Positions 1 through 11,246 of a stretch of DNA of 64,000 nucleotides are shown piece by piece (position 1 is the first letter of the stretch; each line of letters begins with the position of its first letter). Location of the stretch: contig JAESUZ010003506.1 in assembly GCA_017311185.1 (NCBI GenBank), positions 1-64,000 on the forward strand, written 5' to 3'. The position numbers were made by a program, and so were the translations under genes. The notes under the pieces were generated by a model. It was not told the DNA's origin, searched no databases, and saw nothing but the letters and a program-made list of their open reading frames with translations. Source of the stretch: Proteles cristata cristata (lineage: Eukaryota; Chordata; Mammalia; Carnivora; Hyaenidae).

Positions 1-120
1 CTCTGTCTCTTTCTCTTCCAAACTCCTGTGGCTCAGTGTCCTATGACTTCAGGCCTTCTCTGTTTGAGAGACGGGTGCAGGCGAAATGTATGGCGCTTCC
101 TACTTCTCCGCCATCTTGCC
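1..120 (-). mobile_element. L1 5'-UTR tip, cut by window start
   Basis: Read on the minus strand this begins GGCAAGATGGCGGAGAAG, the first bases of a full-length carnivoran L1 5' UTR. The same start is seen at 5816, 17556 and about 52523. The rest of the element lies left of the window. It retains the AAGATGGCG core resembling the YY1 site at the start of L1 promoters. Plus-strand open reading across this stretch is antisense shadow. Confidence 0.8.
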
Positions 121-144
121 TCTCTTCCTTATGAGGTCTTTTCT

Positions 145-410
145 TTTTTTTCTTTCTTTCTTTTTTTTTTTTTACAAATAGTTTATTGTCAAATTAGTTT
201 CCACAGAACATTCAGTGCTCATCCTCACAAGCGTCCTCCTCCAGGCCCATCCCTCCTCCCCCCGACATCCATCAGTCCTCAGTTTTTGTCAGCACTCAAG
301 AGTCTCTCATGGTTTGCCTCTCTCCCTTTCCACCACCATTTCCGCCCTTCTTCTCCCCCTTGTTCCTCCGTCAAGTTCCTCCTAATCCTTCTATACGTGC
401 AAACATATGA
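145..410 (-). mobile_element. 5'-truncated L1 insertion (3' UTR only)
   Basis: A T-rich tract (antisense poly(A)) is followed by the antisense L1 3' UTR, including the ACAAATAGTTTATTGTC end and the reverse complement of the GACAAAAACTGAGG block found in the youngest L1s here. The copy stops inside the ORF2/3'-UTR boundary. It is flanked by a 15-bp TSD, TATGAGGTCTTTTCT, at 130-144 and 411-425. On the insertion strand the TSD starts AGAAAAG, as expected for L1 endonuclease nicking. Confidence 0.93.
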
Positions 411-509
411 TATGAGGTCTTTTCTGATCTGATCTATCATGCTGCCTTCGGCCTAGCTCACAAGGAATACTGACTGAGCTATACTTCTCTAAATGCACTA
501 CACCTTTTT

Positions 510-730
510 TTTTTTTATAAAATTTTTAAAATGTTTTATTTATTTCTAGGAGAGAGAGAGAGAGACAGCATGAGCAGGGGAGGGTCAGAGAGAGAGGGAG
601 ACACAGACTGAAACAGGCTCTGAGCCGGCAGTCAGCACAGAACCCGATGCGGGGCTCGAACCCACGAACCGCGAGATCATGACCCAAGCGAAAGTCGGAC
701 GCTTAACCGACTAAGCCACCCATACGCCCC
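510..730 (-). mobile_element. SINEC_Fc-type SINE
   Basis: Full tRNA-Lys-derived felid SINE on the minus strand: poly(T), reverse complement of AATAAATAAA, a GA-rich strand, then the reverse complement of the B and A boxes, ending GGGCG(T/C). A 20-bp TSD starting TAAATGCACTACACC lies at 490-509 and 731-750. It belongs to the 'GACTTTCGCTT' subtype with a CTCCTAGAAATAAATA tail. Confidence 0.95.
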
Positions 731-802
731 TAAATGCACTACACCTTTTTGTGCCTCTACCCATTTTTGCAGGTTCTGTGTTCTCACACTACCGCTTTTA
801 TT

Positions 803-2090
803 ATTTTTTTTTAAAAAATAGATTATTGTCAAATTGGTTTCCATATAACACCCAGTGCTCATCCCCACAAGTGCCCTCCTCCATGCCCATCTCCCCCCTC
901 CCCTCCACATCCATCAGTCCTGAGTTTGTTTCTCAGCATTCAAGAGTCTCTCATGGTTTGCCTCTCTCCCTTTCCCCCCTTCTTCTCCCCCGTGGTCCTC
1001 AGTTAAGTTCCTCCTAATCCTCCTATACGTGCAAATATATGATATTTGTCCTTCCATGCCTGACTTATTTCGCTAAGCATAACATCCTCAAGGTCCATCC
1101 ATGTTGCTACACATGGCCAGGTTTCATTGTTTCTCATTGCCATGTAGTATTCCATGGTATAGATAAACCACATCTTCTGGATCCATTCGTCCATTGATGG
1201 ACACTTAGGCTCTTTCCATGTTTTAGCTATTGTTGATAGTGCTGCTATGAACATTGGGGTCCATGTGCTCCTATGCATCAGCATTTCTGTATCCCTTGGG
1301 TAAATTGCTAGCAGTGCTATTGCTGGGTCATAGGGGAGTTCTAGTGTTAATTTCCTGAGGAACCTCCACACTGTTTTCCAGAGGGGCTGTATCAGTTGAC
1401 ATTCCCACCAACAGTGTAGGAGGGTGCCCGTTTCTCCACATCCTCGCCAGCATCTAGAGTTCTCTGATTTGCTCATTTTAGCCACTCTGACCAGTGCAAG
1501 ATGGTATCTCAGCGTGGTTTTGATTTGTATTTCCCTGATGAGGAGGGATGCTGAACATCGTTTCATGTGTTCCTCTTTGGAGAAGTGTCTGTTCATGTCT
1601 TCTGCCCATTTCTTCAATGGATTGTTTTTTTTCGGGTGTGTAGTTTGGTGAGTTACTTATTGATTTTGGTTACTAGCCCTTTATCTGATATGCCATTCGC
1701 AACTCTTTTTTCCCATTCCGTCGGTTGCCTATTAGTTTCATGGATTTCCTTTGACATGCAGAAGCTTTTAATCTTGATGAGGTCCCAATAGTTCATTTTT
1801 GCTCTTGATTCCCTTGCTTTTGGGGATGTGTCAAGTAAGAAATTACTGCAGTGTAGGTCTAGGAGGTTGTTTCGTCCTTTTCTCTCTAGGGTTTTGATGG
1901 TTTCCTGTCTCACGTTCAGGTCCTTTATCCATTTTGAGTTTATTTTTGTGTATGGTGTGAGAAATTGATCTAGTTTCATTCTTCTGCATGTTGCTGTCCA
2001 GTTCTCCCAGTATTATCTGTTAAAGAGGCTGTCTTTTTTCCATTGGGACTCTTTCTTTCTTTGTCAAAGATTAGTTGGCTGTGCACTTCA
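803..2090 (-). mobile_element. 5'-truncated young L1
   Basis: Antisense poly(A) at about 803, L1 3' UTR (the GAGAACAAACTGAGG-type variant), then the ORF2 C-terminal third, ending near the ORF2 segment that reads ACAGCCAACTAATC in the sense direction. The 5' junction at about 2090 is placed by loss of similarity to the other copies. No clean TSD was seen. Confidence 0.9.
1003..2090 (-). pseudogene. L1 ORF2p C-terminal fragment
   Basis: Encodes the C-terminal part of L1 ORF2p, the endonuclease/reverse transcriptase. The cysteine-rich motif is visible as C-x3-C-x7-H-x4-C ([18 protein letters not shown]). The frame ends ARIGGLGGT then TAA at 1003-1005, the C-terminus typical of the younger L1s in this window. 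The frame breaks near 1617-1650, so two partial frames cover the piece. No endonuclease or reverse transcriptase domain remains. Non-functional. Confidence 0.9.
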
Positions 2091-3394
2091 AAGGGTTTCA
2101 TAATGCTCTTTCAGTGACAGAAATGTAATATTTCCAGTTCAATATGGGTTCTGTTAAAAATAACTGCAGTTAACTTGTAGAAAACACTGTTTTCTCCAAA
2201 GAGATTTCTAGTCAGAAGGAAAAAAAAAACAATGAAGATTAACTAGTACACTTATTTGACTTGTGACAATCTTATTCAGAACTGAGTTTATTTCCGATAA
2301 GCAGAACCCAATCGGTGCAGTAAAAATTGCTGTTCTTTACACTTTAAATTTTTGGGGAATTTGGAGAACTAAATATTCCCCACTCCCTTGCTTTCTGATC
2401 CCAGCACAGAGAATCTGTCCTTTAGGTGACCGTATTCCTGACCATCGGAAGGTTCAGCTTCAGCTGAACAGTACCTGGGATTCCAGACAAGTAGAATGAA
2501 AGCATTTTCAGTCCGAAAATCTCTGGATTCCCTATTCCATTCTCTCTGATAAGGTACTATCAGTGAATCTTCTTTGGGTAAAACAAAACAAAACAAAACA
2601 AACCCTCCTTCCCTTCTTGCTCCCTGCTTCTGGCTACCACAGCTTGAATTTATGTGTGTATGTGAATACACACATGTATATGAGTTGAAAGAGGGTCAAA
2701 ATGAAACTATGATGGCCATTTTGGACTCCATCAATAAGACTTTGTAGTTGCTCCCCTTTCACTACTTCTTCATTCCTGTGTCACTGCCTACCCACTCTTA
2801 AATGGTCCTGACCTCAGTGCTAGCACTGTACTCGCCTTCTACACCTTATGTTAGCAGAGATAGCAAGTATCAAGGCTCTTCTGCCCAGTGTGTCCAGCCT
2901 GTAATTTATGACTGAAACAGTTAAGCCACTCAGATTGAACAATTTATACTCCTATCCCTCTGAGGTCCTGGGGCTTGGTCCAGGGCTCTGCTGTTCTATT
3001 AAAACTTGCTTTCTGGGAAAAAAAAAAAACTCAGGAGACCCCTGGGATGAAAGCAAATTTGTCCTCAAAACTGCTGATAAAATCATCAGATGTTTGATTT
3101 CTCCAACTACAGGGTTTTCCTTCATTTGCTCTTGAGCTATAATAAGTTCCCCTGCCTGGCACTTCATGACTTCATCTCATTTTAGACCAACGTGTCCTCT
3201 GAATGACAGTATTTACCTCACCCCACCCTGATTCTTCAGATGTAGAAAAGTTGGCACAGAAAAATTACAGAATGTTTCTTAGGAGTCATTCTGATCAGGG
3301 ACTCCTGAGGAAAGAAACCCACTTTTCTGAGTACACATTTAAACTGAACACTATAGCTTGGTATGTTATAGCTAATATTCACCAAAATCAGAAT
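2091..3394. other. No gene recognised; single-copy sequence
   Basis: Apparently unique DNA apart from a short (AAAAC)n run at about 2580-2606. Open frames of up to 100 codons occur on both strands, but they overlap one another and show no recognisable domain or signal peptide, so I do not call them coding. Confidence 0.5.
2580..2606 (+). repeat. (AAAAC)n short tandem repeat
   Basis: About five AAAAC units in otherwise unique sequence. Confidence 0.85.
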
Positions 3395-3515
3395 ATGACT
3401 ACCCTTAGATTACAGATGAGGAAAATGGGATGTAGAGAAATTAGGTTAATTACTTGGGGTCACACAGAAGTGGTTGAGCTCAGATTCCAACTGAGAACTG
3501 TCTGATGCCCAGGCC
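3395..3515 (-). repeat. MIR fragment
   Basis: Contains ACAGATGAGGAAAATGGGA, a GGTCACACAGAAG block and the CAGATTCCAACTGAGA region, which match the core of the ancient mammalian SINE MIR read from its minus strand. Diverged and lacking ends. Confidence 0.85.
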
Positions 3516-3525
3516 GATAAGTCAT

Positions 3526-3585
<60 letters not shown>

Positions 3586-3630
3586 AAAAGAAAAGGAAGG
3601 AAGGAAGGAAGGAAGGAAGGAAGGAAGGAA
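3526..3630 (+). repeat. (GAAA)n / (GGAA)n compound microsatellite
   Basis: About 15 GAAA units (from about 3526) run into about 8 GGAA units (to about 3630), an all-purine strand of about 100 bases. It directly follows the MIR fragment. Long F/L/S-rich minus-strand open reading here is an artefact of the repeat. Confidence 0.97.
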
Positions 3631-3639
3631 AAGGAGAAA

Positions 3640-5149
3640 TAAAGATGAAAGAAAAAGCAAGCAAGCAAGAGAAAGAAAGGAGAAAAGAAAATACTAGATT
3701 TTCACAGTAGGATTTAGCCTGGTAGGCTGCTCTGCCTGGGGACGGCTCTAGTTAGGACCAGGAACAGTCGGAGGATAAATCTAGAAGGGATCTTTCTTTT
3801 CTGCCCTGGGGCCTCTGCAATCACCATCTGCAGATTGTAGAAGACTTTAGGAAGTAAGTGTTGCCTCAAGCATGTTGAGACCCCCTGTGATAATATCTCC
3901 CTAAAGATTTGATGCCCTTCTCAAGTTTTCTTTGATTTGCTTACTTCAAAAGGCTCTCAGGAAAATATCAGCTGATAGTCTTTCTTATTCCAGAAAAGGT
4001 TTATCACTGGCATAGACCCATAGAGAGTCTCTCCTTTTCAACAAGTGGAGAGAGGCCCAGAGAGATAGCCATCTTCTTTCTTGAGGAGATTTATGTTCAG
4101 CTGGAATTAGGTCTGAGAAAAAAAAATAAAACAAAACAAAACAATACACCAGGCCTTGAGAGAGAAATACCTAGAAGATTCTTTTCTGTGTGCCTTTTTG
4201 AGCCCTTATTTGGTAGGGGTAGGGAGGTAGTAGGAATGGATGGGTACCAGCCAAAGTATGTAGGTGATTACCTGATTAAACCCAAAAGTGCTAAGATTTT
4301 ATGTTTTACAGAAATTGGAAATAAGCCAAAGATTTTTAAAAATCAGTAATTGGGTCATTTGAGTGCCAGAGGTGCCTTTAGTAGGAAAGGGGCGTGCTGT
4401 GTCTTGGGACAGAGAAAGAAGCTGAGGTCTCCTATCAAAAACAAGACTCTTACAAACTCTCACTGCACAGGTCATTAAAGAATGTTTAAGATTTCTTTGT
4501 CACAAGGCCTCACTTTGGCATCATTAGTTTGAATTTCTTTCCAGAGGGCTATATGGTCATTTAGCATAGTCCAGTGATATTTTAAATATCTGTATGTCCT
4601 ACCTCTTAGTTCATTCCCATTCTCCTCACTGCCCTCACTTCTAAATCTCATTAGAAAGTGTACACTTTTGTCTGTACATCCCCTCAAATCGTCCCTCTCC
4701 AAAGTTCCTAAAATTTTACCACATGGCCCTGGGATCCATCAGGAAAGCTATGGGGAAAAGAGATGTTGGAAACTCAGTACCAGCTCATGTCTACATTGGG
4801 AATATGATCACAGCTAACCTGTGGGACATAGGCTCATAAATGAGGACTGTTGTCACCGGAAACTGTATTCTGGGAAAGCTCAAGCCTATCTAGACCAGCA
4901 ATCCCCAATTAGACCTCTTTGACAACAGCTGCCAGCTTTGCTTATTACTCTCATAGCTCTTTCTAAGAACTTTTAATGATGTATTTTGTGTATTTTGAGC
5001 TCCCTCTAGAGACCACACTTCAGGAAGGCTAGGGATTTATAAAATCTTGATAGCTTTTCTAAATTGTCATGCCTTTCCCCAGATTATTTTACCTAATCTC
5101 TTCTCTAGCTTCAAAGTAGTAAGTACAAAATCTCAAAAGCATAGAATGA
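3640..5149. other. No gene recognised; single-copy sequence
   Basis: Mixed-composition DNA without a recognised repeat family, except a short A-rich AAAAC-like run near 4120-4145. No frame has a recognisable domain. Confidence 0.5.
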
Positions 5150-5290
5150 TGGAGCTTGACAGGATCTTGTAGATTACCTAATTTTCCATATTTTAAGTAT
5201 AGGCCCAGGTAGTTACTGAATTAGGAACTACCAATCCTAGGCAGGTGTGCTTTTTACTATAGCTGGTTGTCTAACCACTGAACAGAATGA
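5150..5290 (-). repeat. Possible MIR fragment
   Basis: The arrangement 'TAGATTACCTAATTTTCC...ATAGGCCCAGGTAGTTACTGAA...' resembles a strongly diverged minus-strand MIR-type element. Weak; consensus alignment would decide. Confidence 0.35.
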
Positions 5291-5384
5291 GAATTACAGA
5301 AAGTGGGAACAGTGTTTTTTCTAAGTAAAAGGAGAAATAACAAATATGTCTCCTATGTTGTGGTTACTGCTTTCTACCTATAGT

Positions 5385-5555
5385 GTCCAATGTAATCCTC
5401 ATATCAATCATTTGAGGTAAGTACTGTTATCACTCCATTTTAGAAATGAGGGAACTGATACACAAAAAGTTAAAGTGACGTGCCATGTTTCCATAACTAG
5501 TAAGTAGCAGAGTCACAAATGAGAATGAGGCAGTCAGATTCCTGAACCCAAGCTT
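5385..5555 (-). repeat. MIR fragment
   Basis: Reads as a diverged minus-strand MIR: TTTTAGAAATGAGGGAACTGA, then an AAGTGACGTGCC block, then ACTAGTAAGTAGCAGAG and a region matching the tRNA-like head. Upstream, TAATCCTCATATCAATC matches the MIR 3' part. Confidence 0.85.
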
Positions 5556-5634
5556 CTTTTTTTTTCCCCTCTCTCTTCTCTTTTGCCCTACCATTTATTC
5601 TATATCTGATCATTCAGTAAGTTCATCAAATCCT

Positions 5635-5815
5635 TTTTTGAAATTGAGATATAATTGACATATAACATTAAATTAGTTTCAGGCATACAGGATAATGATC
5701 TATTTGCATACATTGCAAAATGATCACTACAATATGTCTAGTAAATCTAGGTAACATCTATCACAATACAGTTACATTTCTTCCTTGTGATGAGAAGTTT
5801 TAAGATCTACTCTCG
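5635..5815 (-). mobile_element. Old L1 (L1M-type) 3'-UTR fragment
   Basis: TTGAGATATAATTGACATAT, 'AAATGATCACTACAATATG' and the GATGAGAAGTTTTAAGATCT block match the antisense 3' UTR of ancient eutherian L1M elements. It is cut off abruptly at 5815, where a younger plus-strand L1 5' end starts (GGGCAAGATGG). Confidence 0.8.
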
Positions 5816-7319
5816 GGCAAGATGGTGGAGAAGTAGGGAGCTCCATATTATTCGCCTGCCTGTATCTCTCAAACAATGAAGGACAGAAGCCATAGAACAC
5901 TGAGCAGCAAGAGTCTGGGAGGAAAAAACACAAATTCCACCAGAAGACAGCCTTATAGGTGTGTGATTGTGAACTGGGGAAGATAAAAATGGGCGGGTCC
6001 CCAGAGGTATGGAGGGGAGGGAGCCCCCTCCACAAAGAGCCACAGAGATGAGGGGAAGAGAAAGAGCAGCTGAAACTGCTCATATAACTCTCTGTGGAGA
6101 AGACAAAAACCTCGGCGTGGGATGGAGAGGAATCCTATCATCCCATCTGTAACTGCAGAACATTCGGAGAGAGCCTATCACTAGCTGTGGCACTTTTCTT
6201 TGGACTGGGTCCCTCGGTTCTAGGTGATGGGAGGAGAAAATGCTCCCCTACACCCCCTACTTGATCCCCGGTAGGAAGTGGACTGGCCTGTGGGATTACA
6301 TTTTGGGCAGTATCATTAAAGCACTAGGACTAAGATCTTGAAATGAGGTGGGGCTTGAGAAATAGAATGCGGCCCACCTTGGCTATGCTCCTGGCACAGG
6401 GACATTGCACCCAAAAGAGTGATTTACAATGCTAGTTTCCAAAAGGGACTGGGGCGTTGCCACTTTTCTACCCAAAACCACCAAGGCAGGGCCTCAGGGA
6501 GCAATCTGCAGACCCACAGTGCAGGTAAGACCTGCCTACACAAAACCACCCCATCTGAGCTGGAGAGCAACTTTTTTTTTTTAAACTGGAGCCCAGGACA
6601 AGACCAACATTGATGCATTGCCATGACTAACTGTAGATCAGTTCTTGCTATTCAGATATATTTTCCCTCATCCCATTCTTCTCTCTCCTCTCCACAGGAC
6701 TGGACACTCTGGTCATTGGTTTGCTTTAACAGTCACATTTGATCCATTCTCTTGATGCATATTCTACACCTCCATCATCACCATCATTTCTCTCTCTCTT
6801 TCTCTGGAATAATCATATTATATAGTTTCTTTTGATAACATTATCTTCGTTTCTTTCTCCTCTCCTCCAACCATATTCTCCTCTTTCTCTCTCTGAATTA
6901 AACCTTTTAGTCTCTATGCCTGGTCAAAGTTCAATTTCGCTCTCTCCCCACACCCATCATTTGTCTCTCTGTATAGGCTTTTCCATCAGCACTGCCTCCA
7001 CCCTGCTCTTTATTTGTAGCTGGGATTTCTGGTTTTATGCTTTTAGACTGCCCTGTGTCTTTTGTTGTTATTGTTTTTTTTCTTTTATTTTTTCTTTTAT
7101 TTCTTTTACCCTTTCGGCTTGCTTGTTTCTGTGATTTGTCTGCATTTGCATGTTTTTGTTCCCTGTGTGTTGGTCTGTCTGTTTTCCTTTTCAGGGCTAC
7201 CTCAAGAAACAAGCCAAAGTACACATGGTGGAGAGTGCCAAATATCACTACAAGTAGGGCAATAAAATAACCAAAGGCACAACAAGAGAGACCAAGGGAC
7301 ACCATTAAAAGAACACTTC

Positions 7320-7543
7320 ATGGAGCGCCTGAGTGGCTCAGTCTTTTAAGCATCCGACTTCGGCTCAGGTCATGATCTCACGGTTCGTGGGTTCGAGCCC
7401 CACGTCGGGCTCTGTGCTGACAGCTCAGAACCTGGAGTCTGTTTCAGATTCTGTGTCTCCCTCTCTCTATGACCCTCCCTTGCTCTCTCTCTCTCTCTCT
7501 CTCTCTCTCAGATATAAATAAAAAACATTTAAAAATAAAAAAG
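7320..7543 (+). mobile_element. SINEC_Fc-type SINE in L1 5' UTR
   Basis: Plus-strand felid SINE with A box (GAGTGGCTCAGTC), B box (GGGTTCGAGCCCC), (CT)n and an A-rich tail. A TSD AGAACACTTC lies at 7310-7319 and 7544-7553. It splits the host L1 5' UTR. Confidence 0.94.
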
Positions 7544-7662
7544 AGAACACTTCCTAAATGGACAGGCCATTGACAAAGAACCTCCTTTAAGATAGCAGAA
7601 TTCACAGGTGCAGAGTGCATAAGAAGCTTTCAAAACTGACAAAAGAAAGAAAGCTAGCCAAA

Positions 7663-8940
7663 ATGACAAAACAGAAGAACTCCCCTCAAATGAAATTCCA
7701 GGAGGAAGGGATAGCTAAAGAATTGCTCAAAACAGATACAAGCAACATAACTGAAGAATTTAGAACAATAATCACAAAATTAATTGCTGGGCCTGAAAAG
7801 ACAGCAGAGACCTTATTGCTGCAAAGATCATGGATTTTAAAAATAGTTATGATGAATTAAAAATGCTATAAATGAGGTGCATAATAAAATAAAAGTGAAG
7901 AGACAGAGAGGAGAATAGGTGAATTTAATGGATACAGTTATAGAAAAAGAGGAAGCCTAGAAAAAGACAGATAAATTGATCCAGGAGCACAAAAGCAGAA
8001 TTGGAGAACAGAGTGATGCAATCAAACAGAATAATATCCTTATCACCAGAATTCCAGAGAAGAAGTGGGGGGGATGAAGGGATACTTGTACAAATTATAG
8101 CCGAGAACTTCCCAATCTGGAGATGGAAACAAACATTGAAATCCAAGAGGCACACAGAACTACCCTCCGACTTAATTTAAATAGATATTCAGCACAACAT
8201 ATCATAATGAAACTCACAAAATATAAGGATAAAGAGAAAATTCTGAAAACAGTAAGGGATAAAAGGGACCTAACATATGATATTTGTCCTTCTCTGCACG
8301 TATAGGAGGATTAGGAGGAACTTGACGGAGGAACAAGGGGGAGAAGAAGGGCAGAAATGGTGGGGGAAAGGGGGAGAGGCAAACCATGAGAGACTCTTGA
8401 ATGCTGACAAAAACTGAGGACTGGTGGATGTGGGGCGGAGTGGGGGATGGGCATAGAGGAGGACACTTATGGGGATGAGCACTGAGTGTTATGTGGAAAC
8501 TAATTTGTCAATAAACTATTTGTAAAAAAAATGGTGAGTGATGTTGACAATGGGGGGAAGCTATGCATGGAGGGAGGGAATATATGGACATCTCTGTTCC
8601 TCCCTCTTAATTTGTTATAAACCTAAAACTTCTCTTTAAAAAGTCTAATAAAATACGGAGACATTTCTGGCCAAAAAAAAAAAAAAAAAGGACCTAACAT
8701 ACAAATGGAGACACACTAGGGTAGTAACAGCCCTACCTACTGAAACCAGCAGGCCAGAAAGGAATGGCAGGAAATCGTCAATGTGATGAGCAGGAAAAAT
8801 ATGCAGCCAAAATCTTCTATCTAGCAAGCCTGTCATTCAGAATAGAAGGGAAGATATAGGTTTTCCCAAATAAACAAAAACTGAAGGAATTCATCACCGC
8901 TAAACCAGCCCTACAAGAAATCCTGAGAAGGACTCTATGA
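7663..8940 (+). pseudogene. L1 ORF1 pseudogene, interrupted by an L1 insertion
   Basis: ORF1p is the L1 RNA-binding chaperone. The start at 7663 opens MTKQKNSPQMKFQEE, the conserved carnivoran ORF1 N-terminus. The coiled-coil part follows, but the frame is lost by 7860 and later pieces are in other frames (for example METNIEIQEAHRTTLR near 8123). A 412-bp L1-derived insertion splits it at 8278-8689. The C-terminal domain resumes after 8690 and the nominal stop is TGA 8938-8940. Cannot encode a functional protein. Confidence 0.88.
8278..8689 (+). mobile_element. L1 3'-end insertion with 5' inversion and 3' transduction
   Basis: A 12-bp TSD, GGACCTAACATA, lies at 8266-8277 and 8690-8701. Inside: about 19 bp of inverted L1 (TGATATTTGTCCTTCTCTG, the reverse complement of the ORF2 end), then sense L1 3' UTR from CACGTATAGG (8297) to CAATAAACTATTTGT plus a short A run (about 8524-8530). 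About 142 bp of non-L1 sequence follows (8531-8672), with its own AATAAA at 8647-8652, and a poly(A) tail at 8673-8689. This is the signature of read-through L1 transcription with twin priming. Confidence 0.9.
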
Positions 8941-8986
8941 AGGAAATATTGCAAGGAACACAAATTTCCAGGACACCACTAAAAGC

Positions 8987-11091
8987 ATGAATCCAACAGA
9001 GAATATAATGACTCTAAACCCATATTTTTCAATAATAACACTGAATGTAAATGGGCTAAATGATCCAATCAAAGACATAGGGTAGCAGAGTGGATAAAAG
9101 AACAAAAAAAAAAAAAAGACATTTGACAAAATACAGCATCCCTTTTTAGTAAAGACCCTCAAGAAATTCGAGATAGAAGGAACTTACTTAAACATTATAA
9201 AAGCCATTTCTGAGAAACCCACAGCTGATATCATCCTCAATGGGATAAAACTGAGAGCTTTCCTCCTGAGATCAGGAACACGACAGGGATGTCAACTCTC
9301 ACCACTGTTGTTTCACATAGTGCTGGAAGTCCTAGCATCAGCCATCAGACAACAAAAGGAAATAAAAGGCATCAGAATTGGCAAACAAGAAGTCAAACTT
9401 TCACTTTTCGCAGACGACATGATACTCTACATGGAAAACCTGACAGACTCCACCAGAAGCCTACTAGAACTAATCCATGATTTCAGCAAAGTCACAGGGT
9501 ACAAAATCAACATGCAGAAACCAGTTCCATTTTTATACACCAACAATGAAGCAACAGAAAGAGAAATCAAGAAACTGATCCCATTCACAATTGCACAAAA
9601 AAACCATAAAATACCAAGGAATAAACCTAACCAAAGTTATAGGAGATCTGTATGATGAAAACTATAGAAAATTTCTGAAGGAAATTGAAGAAGATGCAAA
9701 GAAATGGAAAAACATATATAGGTAAAATGTCATTACTACCCAAAGCAATGTACACACTCAATGCAATCCCAACCAAAATTTCACCATCATACTTCTCAAA
9801 AGTAGAACAAACTAGCCTAAAATTTGTATGGAACCACAAAAGACCCCGAATAGCCGAAGTAATCTTGAAGAAGAAAACCAAAACGGAAGGCATCACTATC
9901 CCCGACTTTAGCCTCTACTACAAAGCTGTCATCATCAAGACAGTATGGTATTGGCACAAAAACAGACACATAGATCAGATTTGGACCCAAAAGTGTACAG
10001 CCAACTAATCTTTGACAAAGCAGGAAAGAGTATCCAATGGAAAAAAGACAGCCGCGTTAACAAATGGTGCTGGGAGAACTGGCCAGCAACATGCAGAAGA
10101 ATGAAACTAGATCATTTTCTCACACCATACACAAAAATAAACTCAAAATGGATAAAGGACCTGAATGTGAGACAGGAAACCATCAAAACCCTAGAGGAGA
10201 AAGCAGGAAACAACCTCCTTAACCTCAATCGCAGAAATTTCTTACTTGACACATCCCCAAAGGCAAGAGAATCAAGAGCAAAAATGAACTACTGGGACCT
10301 CATCAAGATTAAAAGCTCCTGCACGGGAAGAGAAACAATCCATAAAAGTAATAGGTAACTGACAGGATGGGAAAAGATAGTTGCAAATGACATATCAGAT
10401 AAATGGCTAGTATCAAAATCTATAAGGAACTAACCAAACCCCACACCCCAAAAAATTAATCCAGTTAAAAAATGGGCAGAAGGCATGAACAGACACTTTT
10501 CCAGAGGACATCCAGATGGCCAACAGACACATGAAACGATGCTCAGCATCCTCCTCATCAGGGAAATACAAATCAAAACTACACTGAGATACCACCTCGC
10601 ACCAGTTAGAGTGGCTAAAATAAGCAAATCAGGAGACTCTAGATGCTGGTGAGGATTTGGAGAAACCGTCACCATCCTACACTGTTGGTGGGAATGTAAA
10701 CTGGTGAAGCCCCTCTGGAAAACAGTGTGGAGATTCATCAAAAAATTAACAATACAACTCCCCTAGGACCCAGGAATATCACTGCTAGGAATTTACCCAA
10801 GGGATACAGGAGTGCTGATGCATAGGGGCACATGTACCCCATGTTCACAGCAACACTCTCAACAATAGCCAAAACATGGAAAGAACTTAAGCGTCCATCA
10901 ACTGACGAATGAATCAAGAAGATGTGGTTTATCTATAGAATGGAATACCACATGGTAATGAGAACGAATGAAATCTGGCCATTTGTAGCAATGTGGATGG
11001 AACTCAAGGTTGTTAGGTGAGTGAAATATGTCAGGCAGAGAAGGACAGATACCATATATTTTCTCTTAGAAGTGGAATAGGGGAAACTTAA
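8987..11091 (+). pseudogene. L1 ORF2 pseudogene with large internal deletion
   Basis: The start at 8987 reads MNPTENIMTLNPYFS, followed by the endonuclease N-terminus (ITLNVNGLNDP). After about 35 codons there is an A run (9104-9117), and sequence resumes in the reverse transcriptase at the equivalent of AFDKIQHPF. Most of the endonuclease and the N-terminal RT are therefore deleted. The RT catalytic FADD motif survives (9398-9425 region), but the frame shifts after about 9600. The C-terminus ends GIGET with TAA at 11089-11091. Non-functional. Confidence 0.9.
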
Positions 11092-11246
11092 CAGAGAACC
11101 TTTGAGTAGGTTTTTTACCGTCTCCTCCAAGCCCAACAACACTCAGTTTGTTTTCAGTATTTAAGAGTCTCTTATGGTTTGCCTCCCTCACTCTCCTTAA
11201 CTATTTTCCCCTTCCCTTTCCCCTTCCCCTCCCCTATGATCCTCTG

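Larger units (their letters stand above)
5816..11105 (+). mobile_element. 5'-complete L1, left arm of tail-to-tail pair
   Basis: Starts with the L1 5' end (GGGCAAGATGGTGGAG) at 5816. It then has a 5' UTR (to 7662) carrying a SINE, a broken ORF1 carrying another L1 insertion, ORF2 with a large internal deletion near 9104-9119, and the first few bases of the 3' UTR. It ends without a poly(A) tail at about 11105, where sequence switches to minus-strand L1. The ORF2 C-terminus is the FSLRSGIGET type, shared with the opposite arm and unlike the GGLGGT type elsewhere. Confidence 0.9.

Noticed and set aside
28..432. Plus-strand 134-codon open frame with a hydrophobic stretch, like a small membrane protein
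   Set aside because: It runs antisense through an L1 5' tip and an L1 3' UTR; the hydrophobic run is translated poly(T).
3446..3664. F/L/S-rich minus-strand open frames of 66-72 codons
   Set aside because: Pure microsatellite translation (GAAA/GGAA repeat).
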